Below are positions 1-8,122 of a DNA stretch of 64,000 nt, piece by piece (position 1 is the first letter of the stretch; each line of letters starts with the position of its first letter). The notes below the pieces were generated by a model. The model saw nothing but the letters and a program-made list of their open reading frames with translations, did not search any database and was not told the origin of the DNA. Position numbers and translations under genes: made by a program. The stretch comes from Colwellia ponticola. GTDB lineage: Bacteria; Pseudomonadota; Gammaproteobacteria; Enterobacterales; Alteromonadaceae. The DNA lies in contig NZ_SZVP01000002.1 in assembly GCF_005885605.1 (NCBI RefSeq), positions 62,001 to 126,000 on the forward strand, in the 5' to 3' direction.

Positions 1-59
1 TTTAGCGTTTCAGCTTTTAATGAGTTGTTGTCGTGTTCAGCAATTACTAAAATACTCAT
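1..59 (-). CDS. etfA: Electron transfer flavoprotein subunit alpha, N-terminus only
   Basis: Only the first 19 complete codons lie in the window; the rest runs off the left edge. The readable peptide [19 protein letters not shown] is the typical EtfA N-terminus. EtfA carries the FAD of the heterodimeric ETF, which takes electrons from acyl-CoA and other flavin dehydrogenases and passes them to ETF-quinone oxidoreductase. The ATG overlaps the TGA stop of etfB in the arrangement ATGA, so the two subunits are translationally coupled. The family call rests on this short match plus the partner gene. Confidence 0.9.
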   Translation of the reverse strand, partial: MSILVIAEHDNNSLKAETL

Positions 60-808
60 GAGATCACCTTGGCTTCATTTTTTAATTTTTCAACTAATTC
101 ATCAATACTTTCTACCACTATACCGGCTTGGCGTTCTGCCGGTGGTGTCACTTTTAATAACTTAGTACGCGCGCTTAAATCAATACCAAAATCTGCTGCT
201 GCTTTAACGTCTAATGGCTTGCGTTTAGCTTTCATTATATTTGGTAATGAAGCGTAACGCGGTTCATTTAAGCGTAAGTCAGTGGTTACAATGGCAGGTA
301 AATTAAGTGCAAGTGTTTGTAAACCGCCATCAATTTCACGGGTAACATTGACTTTATCGCCTTCAACTTTAACTACTGAGGCGAAGGTACCTTGTGGCAT
401 ACCTGTTAGTGCTGCTAGCATTTGACCTGTTTGGTTGTTATCGCTGTCAATAGATTGTTTACCTAAAATAACAAGCTGAGGTTGTTCTTCTTCAACAACT
501 TTCTGTAATAACTTGGCTATATTTAGTGCATCTAAGTTTTCATTAGTGTCAATTTGTATAGCGCGATCCGCACCTAAAGCTAATGCCGTACGTAATTGCT
601 CTTGGCAAGACTTATCACCAATAGAAATAGCAATGACTTCTGTCGCGATACCGGCTTCTTTTAAACGAACAGCCTCTTCAACAGCAATTTCACAAAAAGG
701 ATTAATAGCCATTTTTGTATTGGCAAGATCTACATTCGAATGATCGGGTTTTACTCGAACTTTGACGTTATAGTCAATAACTCGTTTTATCGGAACTAGT
801 ACTTTCAT
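56..808 (-). CDS. etfB: Electron transfer flavoprotein subunit beta
   Basis: This 250-residue protein has the full length of EtfB and begins [20 protein letters not shown], the classic family N-terminus. It is the AMP-binding subunit of ETF, which relays electrons from beta-oxidation and amino-acid catabolism dehydrogenases to the membrane ETF-QO. A GAGG ribosome site lies six bases before the ATG. The gene overlaps etfA by four bases and is transcribed away from the ETF-QO gene. The intergenic region holds two PsrA-like operators, so both directions are probably induced by long-chain fatty acids. The family is certain; the regulation is inferred. Confidence 0.97.
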   Translation of the reverse strand: MKVLVPIKRVIDYNVKVRVKPDHSNVDLANTKMAINPFCEIAVEEAVRLKEAGIATEVIAISIGDKSCQEQLRTALALGADRAIQIDTNENLDALNIAKLLQKVVEEEQPQLVILGKQSIDSDNNQTGQMLAALTGMPQGTFASVVKVEGDKVNVTREIDGGLQTLALNLPAIVTTDLRLNEPRYASLPNIMKAKRKPLDVKAAADFGIDLSARTKLLKVTPPAERQAGIVVESIDELVEKLKNEAKVIS

Positions 809-970
809 CGTAGCCTCTGAAAAGGTATGTTAATTTACAAAATATAGTTAAAAGATACCTGTGGCTTACGTCAGCGTCAACGTAATCTTGATGGAAACTT
901 TTAAACTAAGATACAATTTAAAAAAATGCTTATAACAGTGTATTGCTTGGACATCTGTTGTAGGATACTA

Positions 971-986
971 TCAAACACTTGTTTGA
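971..986. promoter_or_regulatory. PsrA-like operator 1
   Basis: The sequence TCAAACACTTGTTTGA has 6-bp inverted arms, TCAAAC and GTTTGA, around a 4-bp centre. It resembles the reported motif of PsrA, the TetR-type fatty-acid regulator of gammaproteobacteria, which controls etfBA and ETF-QO genes. It sits in the etfB/ETF-QO divergent region. Assignment to PsrA is inference from motif and gene content. Confidence 0.65.
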
Positions 987-989
987 ATA

Positions 990-1005
990 TCAAACGTACG
1001 TTTGA
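990..1005. promoter_or_regulatory. PsrA-like operator 2
   Basis: TCAAACGTACGTTTGA is a perfect 16-bp palindrome with the same TCAAAC/GTTTGA arms as the neighbouring site. The centres are 19 bp apart, about two helical turns, so two dimers could bind the same face of the helix. It lies about 75 bases before the ETF-QO start codon. Confidence 0.7.
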
Positions 1006-1021
1006 AATTTAGTATAGACTT

Positions 1022-1057
1022 TTAAAATACAAATTAAAATACAAATTAAAATACAAA
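1022..1057. repeat. 12-bp tandem repeat, three copies, in the ETF-QO leader
   Basis: The unit TTAAAATACAAA is repeated three times without mismatch, directly between the operators and the ribosome site of the ETF-QO gene. Copy number would change the operator-to-start distance by about one helical turn per unit. It looks like a slippage product. Confidence 0.9.
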
Positions 1058-1079
1058 TATAATAACACTGGGAGAGCTT

Positions 1080-2753
1080 ATGGAACGCGAATCAATGGAA
1101 TTTGACGTAGTCATTGTTGGAGCAGGGCCTGCAGGCCTATCAACGGCTTGTCGACTAATGCAGCTAGCACAAGAGAAAGAGCAAGAGTTAATGGTTTGTG
1201 TTGTTGAGAAAGGCTCTGAGGTTGGCGCACACATTCTTTCCGGTGCTGTGTTTGAACCAAGGTCTTTAAATGAATTATTTCCAGACTGGCAAGCGCGTAA
1301 TGCGCCGTTAAATACTCAAGTAACTGGTGATGATATTTACTTACTGAATAATGAAGATTCAGGTGTTAAATTACCTCACTTTGCTGTTCCAAAAACAATG
1401 CATAATGACGGTAACTATATTGTCAGTATGGGTAACGTTTGTCGTTGGTTAGCTGAACAAGCTGAGCAACTAGGCGTTGAAATATTCCCTGGTTTCCCTG
1501 CGCAAAGTATTATTTATAATGATGATGGCAGTGTAGGTGGCGTTATTACTGGCGATATGGGGCTTGATGCCGACGGCAAAGAAAAAGATTCTTTTATGCC
1601 TGGTATGGAGTTGCGTGCAAAATACACCGTGTTTGCTGAAGGTTGTCGAGGGCATTTAGGTAAAGAGTTAATTGAAAAATTTAAGCTCGATGAACAAAGT
1701 TCACCACAGCACTATGGTTTAGGCTTTAAAGAAATTTGGGATATTGATCCTGAAAAACACCAACCTGGTTTGGTCGTGCATACTGCCGGTTGGCCACTAG
1801 ATAAAAAAACTAATGGTGGTGGATATCTTTATCATGCAGAAAATAACCAAGTGTTTGTCGGTTTAATTATTGATTTAAGTTATAGCAACCCACACTTAAG
1901 TCCTTTTGATGAGTTCCAACGTTATAAGCATCATCCTAAGATTAGTCAGTACCTCGAGGGCGGTAAGCGTGTTTCTTATGGTGCGCGCGCTATGGCTAAA
2001 GGCGGTTTTAATTCGTTACCTAAAATGACTATGCCAGGCGCATTGTTGGTTGGTTGTGATGCCGGTACCATTAATTTTGCAAAAATCAAAGGTAATCACA
2101 CGGCGATGAAATCAGGTATGCTTGCCGCTGAAGCGATTGCTCAAGCATTAATTAGTGATGAGAGTGGTAGTGAAGGTATTGCACCAGAAGGTAAACAAGA
2201 TTTAACGCAGTTTACCCAATTGTATAAAGACTCTTGGTTATATGAAGAATTATACGGTACACGTAACTTTGGCCCGGCTATGCATAAGTTTGGGACATTA
2301 TTAGGTGGCGTTTATAATACCGTTGATCAAAACTTTTTTGCCGGTAAATTACCCTTTAACTTTAAAGATGATAGCCTAGATTACGCGCAGTTAAAACCAG
2401 CGGCTGATATGCCGGTTATTAATTATAACAAACCAGATAATAAATTGAGCTTTGATAAGCTTTCTTCTGTGTTCTTGTCAAATACTAACCATGAAGAAGA
2501 GCAGCCTTGTCATTTAAAACTTAAAGATGCTGGTATCCCTATTACGGTAAATTTACCTCTTTATAATGAGCCAGCTCAGCGTTATTGCCCAGCTGGAGTT
2601 TATGAAGTAGAAAAAACAGAGCAGGGAGATAAGTTTGTTATTAATGCGCAAAACTGTATTCACTGTAAAACCTGTGATATTAAAGACCCAAGCCAAAACA
2701 TTACCTGGGTAACACCAGAAGGTACCGGCGGGCCAAACTACCCTAATATGTAA
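1080..2753 (+). CDS. Electron transfer flavoprotein-ubiquinone oxidoreductase
   Basis: This monotopic inner-membrane enzyme reoxidises ETF and reduces ubiquinone, linking beta-oxidation to the respiratory chain. At 557 residues it has the family length. The N-terminal FAD Rossmann motif GAGPAGLS starts near residue 15. The C-terminal 4Fe-4S ferredoxin-like domain has C503, C526, C529 and C532, the last three in CIHCKTC. GGGAG at 1070-1074 is the ribosome site. The second ATG, six codons in, is a possible alternative start. The gene diverges from etfBA and shares its control region with two palindromes, so all three proteins of the electron route are probably co-regulated. Confidence 0.97.
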   Translation: MERESMEFDVVIVGAGPAGLSTACRLMQLAQEKEQELMVCVVEKGSEVGAHILSGAVFEPRSLNELFPDWQARNAPLNTQVTGDDIYLLNNEDSGVKLPHFAVPKTMHNDGNYIVSMGNVCRWLAEQAEQLGVEIFPGFPAQSIIYNDDGSVGGVITGDMGLDADGKEKDSFMPGMELRAKYTVFAEGCRGHLGKELIEKFKLDEQSSPQHYGLGFKEIWDIDPEKHQPGLVVHTAGWPLDKKTNGGGYLYHAENNQVFVGLIIDLSYSNPHLSPFDEFQRYKHHPKISQYLEGGKRVSYGARAMAKGGFNSLPKMTMPGALLVGCDAGTINFAKIKGNHTAMKSGMLAAEAIAQALISDESGSEGIAPEGKQDLTQFTQLYKDSWLYEELYGTRNFGPAMHKFGTLLGGVYNTVDQNFFAGKLPFNFKDDSLDYAQLKPAADMPVINYNKPDNKLSFDKLSSVFLSNTNHEEEQPCHLKLKDAGIPITVNLPLYNEPAQRYCPAGVYEVEKTEQGDKFVINAQNCIHCKTCDIKDPSQNITWVTPEGTGGPNYPNM

Positions 2754-2794
2754 TTTATGTTTACGCTATAAATACCTTATAAAGAAACTTAACT

Positions 2795-2831
2795 AAGCCC
2801 AAGATGTTTTATCAATATCTTGGGCTTTTTA
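2795..2831 (+). terminator. Rho-independent terminator after the ETF-QO gene
   Basis: An 11-bp perfect stem, AAGCCCAAGAT with ATCTTGGGCTT (2795-2805 and 2817-2827), is followed by a T run. It lies 40 bases after the ETF-QO stop. Confidence 0.88.
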
Positions 2832-2866
2832 TTGTTGGTTCTTGCAAAAATAATTGTTGGCCACTC

Positions 2867-2898
2867 ATTAGGCTAAGTTTAACTTAACTTAGCCTAAT
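2867..2898. repeat. Inverted repeat overlapping the yggN-like stop codon
   Basis: A 13-bp perfect inverted repeat, ATTAGGCTAAGTT and AACTTAGCCTAAT, has a 6-base loop and straddles the stop codon of the minus-strand gene. There is no strong U tract on that strand, so it may be a 3'-end stabilising hairpin or a weak terminator. Confidence 0.7.
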
Positions 2899-3700
2899 TC
2901 GATGTGTCGATAAGGTTATAGGGTTTTAACGCAGGTATAGCTAAGTGTAGTTTTGTTTCAAGGGTATCTAAGCGGGTAAGCTCTTGACAAAAACTTGCTG
3001 TTTTTTTGTCTAATGCTTTAGCGCGTTGCGCTACTTGTAATTCTAAACCATTACTCATGGTGTTTAAGCGTTTGTCATAAGTGGTTATACGCATTTCACC
3101 ACCGTATTCAGTAATGCTGTCGTCAGCTAATATTGATTCACCTACGGCTTTTAATATTGTGCTGACAGAGGTTGATATCATGGCTTCAATCTCTTGCTCA
3201 AACTCACCAGTAAACAATTCATCAAAACCATTTAAATCTTGTGGGGCAAGGTAATAATTATTGGCACTTTGGTTAAAGCGTGCACGCATACGCCATTGTA
3301 GTTCATCAAATCTTGCTTGTACTTTTTGTTGTGAGGCGCTATTTTCGCCCGTTAAGCCAGCAACTACTTCGTTAACCGCTTTTAAACCTATTTCAACACC
3401 TTCTATAGCGATAGAGACTACTTCAGGTATTTGCTGACGAATACCCATGGTAAATTCACTTAGCAACTGTTGCTGTGAACTCGATAAAAAGACTTCTCTA
3501 CCTTGAATAAAGAGTTGTTTGGTATGATTAATTTGTACTTGGGTTCTGCCCTTATCAACAATGCGAATGTGTTTAGGGCCTATAATTACGCCATAATTAA
3601 GATTAATAGAGCATTGCTGTGCATATACTTGTTGGCAAAAAAGTATCAGTATTGGTGTTAATAGTGCGACGTTAAGGCGTTTTTTTTGCGTGATAGCCAT
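2894..3700 (-). CDS. YggN-like periplasmic protein (DUF2884)
   Basis: This 268-residue protein starts with a clear Sec signal peptide: basic MAITQKKR, a hydrophobic stretch, then VYA-Q near residue 27. The mature start, QCSINLNYGVIIGPKHIRI, is the pattern I associate with the YggN/DUF2884 family of exported proteins of unknown function. Two cysteines, near the mature start and in SFCQEL near the C-terminus, could form a disulphide. It follows the DUF342 gene by five bases, so the two are one transcription unit. No catalytic motif is visible. Confidence 0.8.
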   Translation of the reverse strand: MAITQKKRLNVALLTPILILFCQQVYAQQCSINLNYGVIIGPKHIRIVDKGRTQVQINHTKQLFIQGREVFLSSSQQQLLSEFTMGIRQQIPEVVSIAIEGVEIGLKAVNEVVAGLTGENSASQQKVQARFDELQWRMRARFNQSANNYYLAPQDLNGFDELFTGEFEQEIEAMISTSVSTILKAVGESILADDSITEYGGEMRITTYDKRLNTMSNGLELQVAQRAKALDKKTASFCQELTRLDTLETKLHLAIPALKPYNLIDTSN

Positions 3701-3705
3701 TATTG

Positions 3706-5394
3706 TTAGGTGTTCACTATTGGATCAATAAAGATTTTTCTATCACGGTAACTCATTCTACTTGGACCATATTCACGACGGGTTCTATCATGAAAATCAC
3801 CGACAATTAACTCAACGCCATGATACATTTTTTCAGTGGCTTCAATATAAACACTGCTCATATATTCTTGTAAATCGCTTTCAAGGAGGGCTTTTTCATT
3901 CAGTGCTTGCCCCATTTGATTCGCCTGATATTGATAGCTAGCTACTACTTTGGCTAATAAATCCGGTTTGGCTTTGTCTTGTGGTAATTTTTTTAGTGTG
4001 TTGATTGCGTTTTTTAATTCGTTGGTTTTATCTGAATCTACTTTGATTAATTCTTCAATTTGATGAATGTCATCTTTAAGTTTAAGTATTTTAGGTTCAA
4101 AATTAATAAACGTATTACTACCAGCAGTCGCACCAATAATACCAGCATGAACCGAGGTTCCTGCCTTGATATAACCGCCAATAAGTTTTCCGTTAGCTTG
4201 TTCGCTTTTACCTATCCAAAGTCGACCATCGATATTTAAAATACTGTGTAATAGTTGATTTTCGATGTGCACATCTCGACCACACTGTATCTGAGCATAT
4301 TGACCGTATTTTGCATAAATACTACCTTTTGCGCTAATATTTACACTCATAATAACCTCGGTAATATGCGTTGATTCAATATCGTGCTTTCGGCCAATAA
4401 TACCACCAGAAACGGTAATGTCACCTCCTGCTTCAAGCGTTGCTGATTCAACGAAGCCGCCTATGGTAATGTCTCCTGAAGCTATTACCTTCATCCCTTC
4501 ATTCACATCACCGTCAATAATGACACTGCCAGTAAAGTTGATATTACCGGTAGCGACAGTGACATTTTTTATTTTGTAAATCTCATCAACTTCCATGCCG
4601 TTATTAATGAGTTTGGGTAAACCTACTTTTTTAGAAATTAAGATGTTAGTATTTTTAGGGCTAATGTCAGTACCTTCACCGGCGATAAGTTCAATGTCAT
4701 TACCTGGTTCTGGTAAAAGTGGGGTAGCACTTACTGTGTAGCCTTCTATACCTTGAGTGAGAGGGATTTTTTGTGCAATAGGTTGACCTATTTTCACACA
4801 GATAATATCACCTAAATCGCGCATATCAACACTGCCGTCTTCTTGTCTTTTAGGTTTTAATATTCTTGCTTGTGCACTTTCTACTAAGGGTTTAATGCGA
4901 GCATCTTTACCGTTAATCGCTACTTTACCACGGGCAATTTGCATATCAACTGTGCTATTAGGGGCTTTTTGTGCGGCAAGCTGTGCTAGTTCAATTAAGT
5001 GCTCTTTACTAAAACCTTTTTTTACACCAGCTTCTTTAGCTGCGTCTAAAATATCTTTTGCTGATAGGTGTTTACCGCCTTGAGCGCAGGTGATTTGTGC
5101 AATAGCACTCATTTGATCAGCTTCAATAGTTATTTTAATACTTGCATCTACACGTTCGAGTATTTGATAGCGAATCGTTCTACCTGTTTGCCCATCTTGT
5201 AAGGGGGTTAACACCTCACCTAATTCCGCAAGGGCATTATTTATATTACTGTTATCAATGTAGAGTTTTCTAAATTCAGATTCGTCAATCAAGGCTTTAA
5301 CACTTAAAGCAGATAGGGGTTCACCACCTTTAATTGGCTCTAATACTAAATCGACATTGTCTTTATTATTACAGAGTAAATATGCTTTGGTCAT
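3706..5394 (-). CDS. FapA-like DUF342 protein
   Basis: This 562-residue protein has the layout of DUF342/FapA proteins. An N-terminal domain is followed, at about residues 220-420, by a Gly/Ile/Val-rich region of short parallel beta-helix turns such as ITIGGFVESATLEAGGDITV. A coiled coil follows at about 428-512, then a short C-terminal tail. FapA in Vibrio affects flagellar assembly and polar targeting of FlhF-type factors; other DUF342 members are uncharacterised, and no flagellar genes are nearby. It is probably cytoplasmic, having no signal or membrane segment, and is followed by the yggN-like gene five bases later. The family is sure, the function is not. Confidence 0.85.
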   Translation of the reverse strand: MTKAYLLCNNKDNVDLVLEPIKGGEPLSALSVKALIDESEFRKLYIDNSNINNALAELGEVLTPLQDGQTGRTIRYQILERVDASIKITIEADQMSAIAQITCAQGGKHLSAKDILDAAKEAGVKKGFSKEHLIELAQLAAQKAPNSTVDMQIARGKVAINGKDARIKPLVESAQARILKPKRQEDGSVDMRDLGDIICVKIGQPIAQKIPLTQGIEGYTVSATPLLPEPGNDIELIAGEGTDISPKNTNILISKKVGLPKLINNGMEVDEIYKIKNVTVATGNINFTGSVIIDGDVNEGMKVIASGDITIGGFVESATLEAGGDITVSGGIIGRKHDIESTHITEVIMSVNISAKGSIYAKYGQYAQIQCGRDVHIENQLLHSILNIDGRLWIGKSEQANGKLIGGYIKAGTSVHAGIIGATAGSNTFINFEPKILKLKDDIHQIEELIKVDSDKTNELKNAINTLKKLPQDKAKPDLLAKVVASYQYQANQMGQALNEKALLESDLQEYMSSVYIEATEKMYHGVELIVGDFHDRTRREYGPSRMSYRDRKIFIDPIVNT

Positions 5395-5487
5395 GGTGGT
5401 GGCTCTCCTTAACCATTGTATTGCTGAGAAAAGTAATGGTTAGGTACTTTCTTATTTAAAATTGATAGTTAGGTAAAGTAAATGAGC

Positions 5488-5814
5488 TTACATATAGTGA
5501 TTTTGATGTATTTTAATAAAACTAGTGGTGCCTTTTTTAGAGTAATCTATTTTATACTCAATACCATCAAGAGCTTGGACAAAAAGTAAGGTTTTTTCTT
5601 CACCGAATAATTCAGAAGATGAAATATTCACAATGTCTTGATAAGCTTTTTTGGCGATTGATCGTTTTGTTGGAATTTCCCCTTTGTAAATACCAATGCC
5701 TCTATGGCTAATGATAATAACGGGGTTATCACCATTAATGATAAGTAAGTCAAATTTTTTTATTTTGTGAATAACGGTGTTACGGCCACTAGTTATAAAG
5801 TTTTTTTCTATCAA
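5488..5814 (-). CDS. Hypothetical protein, 108 residues
   Basis: I do not recognise this protein. It begins MIEKNFITSGRNTVIHKIKK and is soluble, beta-rich in appearance and lysine-rich, with no cysteine, signal or membrane segment. A ribosome site (AGGAG) lies just before the ATG. It sits 93 bases upstream of the DUF342 gene on the same strand and may be co-transcribed with it. The repeated hydrophobic/charged alternation (FDLLIINGDNPVIIISHRG) suggests a small beta-sheet domain. Confidence 0.6.
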   Translation of the reverse strand: MIEKNFITSGRNTVIHKIKKFDLLIINGDNPVIIISHRGIGIYKGEIPTKRSIAKKAYQDIVNISSSELFGEEKTLLFVQALDGIEYKIDYSKKGTTSFIKIHQNHYM

Positions 5815-5981
5815 AATAAGCTCCTGAAAGTAATCAGCTGTTTCTTTAAGTTATTACTATTAATATATAAATTTTTACTTAACTAAGCAATAAATAAGCA
5901 AAAACTAAGTTGTTATCCGTTATTTGCTTATCTTATTATACTCGATAAATGATTGATTATCTTGCGGACTCTTATTTGTCG

Positions 5982-7283
5982 CTATCTCTTGGTCGTAAAA
6001 GCGTTGTCTATTATATAATTTGGTATGCTGGTTATGTTTTTTTGATAACGACGCAGTAAGTCTAGACCTATTTCGGCGACAAATTGTTGAAAGTGATTTC
6101 TTTTGTAGGGGATGAGTAAACACTGCGTTTTAATGTCATTTATGCCGCCCCAAGCTAGCCACACAGTGCCGACAGGTTTATCTTCAGTACCACCGCTAGG
6201 TCCAGCAACACCTGATACGGCAATAGCTATATCGGCGTGAGACTTCAAAAGTGCGCCTTTTGCCATCGCAATAACGACCTCTTCACTGACCGCTCCTTTT
6301 TGTGTCAATAGATCAGCCGATACATTAAGCATCGCAGTTTTCATGTTGTTACTGTAGGTAACAAAACCGGCTTCAAAACAGTTAGAAGAGCCGCTAATCT
6401 CGGTTAATTTACTGGCAATCAAGCCGCCAGTACAGGACTCTGCCGTAGTGACTTTGATATTGTCTTGCTGCAATTGGTTAATAAGGTGTTGAGCTAGCGA
6501 ATAAGGTTTTTCGTTGATTTCGGCAATCAAATGATGCCCAAGTGCATCGGCTAGTTTCTTTTGCCACAGCGGCTTAAGCGCTAAACCTCGTTCACTATTA
6601 ATACTTAGCTTTACTTCAAGTAATGGCTTGCCAGCACGAAAACCTAAGTCAATGTCTGCTGGCCACTGTGCGAGTTTTTCATCAACCATTTTTTGTAAGC
6701 TTGATTCACCTAAACCAAATACTTGTAAACGGGTGATGTCAGCAATTAAATTTTTAGGTGATTTCTTTGAAATAGCTGGGATTATTTGCTCTTGCAACAT
6801 GACTTTTAATTCATGAGGGACGCCTGGCGTGCAGTAAATATCACAGTCTTTATAACGCACCGAAAAGCCAACTGCGCTACCACTTCGGTTGGCGATAATG
6901 CGACAACTGCTAGGTAATATAGTTTGTTTCAAGTTTGGGCCATTGAGCGCATTGCCGCGTTGCTTACACCAAGCCGTTAAGTGAGCAAGCGCTTCAGGAT
7001 GCTCGCTTAGCTCTTCGTCCATAGCAAGTGCTAGTGCTTGAGCGGTTAAGTCATCAACAGTGGGCCCTAAACCGCCATTGATAATTAAGATATCACTGGT
7101 ACTTGCCATGTAAGTGATTTCACTGACTAACAGCGCTAAATCATCAGCGACAGTTACCTTGCGCATAATACCCAGTCCGATATCTTTCAACACTTGCGCC
7201 ATCATTGCAGAGTTGCTGTCAACGATATCTCCTGTCATTAATTCATTACCAGTTAATAATAACTGTACTTTAGGGGTTAACAT
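5982..7283 (-). CDS. cinA: CinA family protein (NMN deamidase / competence-damage protein)
   Basis: The protein has two domains. The N-terminal MoaB/MogA-like CinA domain has LLTGNELMTGDIVDSNS and GLGPTVDDLTAQAL. The C-terminal PncC-type nicotinamide-nucleotide amidohydrolase domain has TTAESCTGGLIAS and SGVAGPSGGTEDKPVGTVW. The family hydrolyses NMN to NaMN in pyridine-nucleotide recycling, and in some members ADP-ribose. An upstream in-frame ATG at 7313 exists, but I chose 7283. AGGA precedes it at good spacing, MLTPKVQLLLTGNE fits the family start, and the extra ten codons are encoded by a dispersed repeat element. Length is then 433 residues. Confidence 0.93.
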   Translation of the reverse strand: MLTPKVQLLLTGNELMTGDIVDSNSAMMAQVLKDIGLGIMRKVTVADDLALLVSEITYMASTSDILIINGGLGPTVDDLTAQALALAMDEELSEHPEALAHLTAWCKQRGNALNGPNLKQTILPSSCRIIANRSGSAVGFSVRYKDCDIYCTPGVPHELKVMLQEQIIPAISKKSPKNLIADITRLQVFGLGESSLQKMVDEKLAQWPADIDLGFRAGKPLLEVKLSINSERGLALKPLWQKKLADALGHHLIAEINEKPYSLAQHLINQLQQDNIKVTTAESCTGGLIASKLTEISGSSNCFEAGFVTYSNNMKTAMLNVSADLLTQKGAVSEEVVIAMAKGALLKSHADIAIAVSGVAGPSGGTEDKPVGTVWLAWGGINDIKTQCLLIPYKRNHFQQFVAEIGLDLLRRYQKNITSIPNYIIDNAFTTKR

Positions 7284-7300
7284 TACTTTGTGTCCTTTGG

Positions 7301-7413
7301 AAGTTATTAGCAAATGGATAACAGCACAAAATTTATGAAATATAGAATAACTTTTGCTTGTTCTAAGCTCGCTAATACGGCTCTGAGTTGGGAATAAATT
7401 TAATAGAGTTGCT
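7301..7413 (-). repeat. Dispersed intergenic element, partial copy A
   Basis: Read on the minus strand, this stretch matches the left half of the element at 47419 over about 110 bases. Shared pieces include CTCTATTAAATTTATTCCC, ATTAGCGAGCTTAGAACAA, TTTTGTGCTGTTATC and TTTGCTAATAA. It keeps a degraded left terminal repeat and lacks the right half. It lies just upstream of the cinA start and therefore forms its leader. Confidence 0.82.
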
Positions 7414-7634
7414 ATTAATTGTCGACAAATTTAAACCTTTTTCTCTACACTTACACTCTTATTTTTCTAGCAAAAGTAAATTATAACAGAGAAAATAGCT
7501 AAATCTTTGGTCAGTTAGTTAATGCTCATTGTTTTTAGCTAGCTTCGCTAAATTTTTTTAGTTAAAGTTGTTTAGTTAACATTAGCCAACTAAAAAAAGC
7601 ATTCCACATAGCAAAATAAATAGGAAACCATGTA
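7414..7634. other. Intergenic remainder upstream of the 129-residue gene
   Basis: Together with repeat copy A this makes a gap of about 320 bases without a gene. It is very A+T-rich, with several TAGCTA/TTAGTTAA-like stretches (7530-7590) that could form weak hairpins. I see no convincing RNA gene. Promoters for cinA and the plus-strand gene must lie here, but none is clear enough to place. Confidence 0.5.
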
Positions 7635-8024
7635 GTGAGTAAAACAAGTTATTCTCGAACCTTGCTTTTCGGGCGTTGGTATCGCAGTGACCTTGATGAT
7701 CACGGTAATGAATGCGTTGAATATGCACAGCTTAATAGTGATGGAAGTTTTGAATTTTCCTTTATAACACTTGATAGTAAAGGCGACGTTATTGATAAAG
7801 TGATTGAACTAGGTGATTGGGGGTTGGTGGCAGATATTCATTTTACCTTCACTAAAAATGAGCTTGTTAATGAACAACTCTACGCCGCAGATTTAAATAA
7901 TGATGATAATTATCAAGCGTATAAAGTGATAACGCTTAATCACAAGTTATTTCATTATCAACATCTACTCACGAATGAAGAATATATCATGAGACGGGTT
8001 GTTGATAACCCCGGTCATTGTTAG
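7635..8024 (+). CDS. Hypothetical protein, 129 residues, GTG start
   Basis: I do not recognise this protein. It starts at GTG 7635 behind AGGAAA and reads MSKTSYSRTLLFGRWYRSDL. It is acidic and soluble, with LLFGRWYRSD near the start and LGDWGLVADIHFTF in the middle. The G-W spacing resembles small lipocalin- or copper-resistance-like beta domains, but that is speculation. It precedes the dihydrodipicolinate synthase gene by about 100 bases on the same strand, and a shared transcript is possible. No signal peptide is present. Confidence 0.65.
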   Translation: MSKTSYSRTLLFGRWYRSDLDDHGNECVEYAQLNSDGSFEFSFITLDSKGDVIDKVIELGDWGLVADIHFTFTKNELVNEQLYAADLNNDDNYQAYKVITLNHKLFHYQHLLTNEEYIMRRVVDNPGHC

Positions 8025-8122
8025 AATAATGGCAAGAATTTACTGATTCATACCAATAGAGCTAATATTTTTCCTATTAGTCTTACCTTAATTGAAGTTA
8101 CATAAAGCATTAGAGATAGTTA

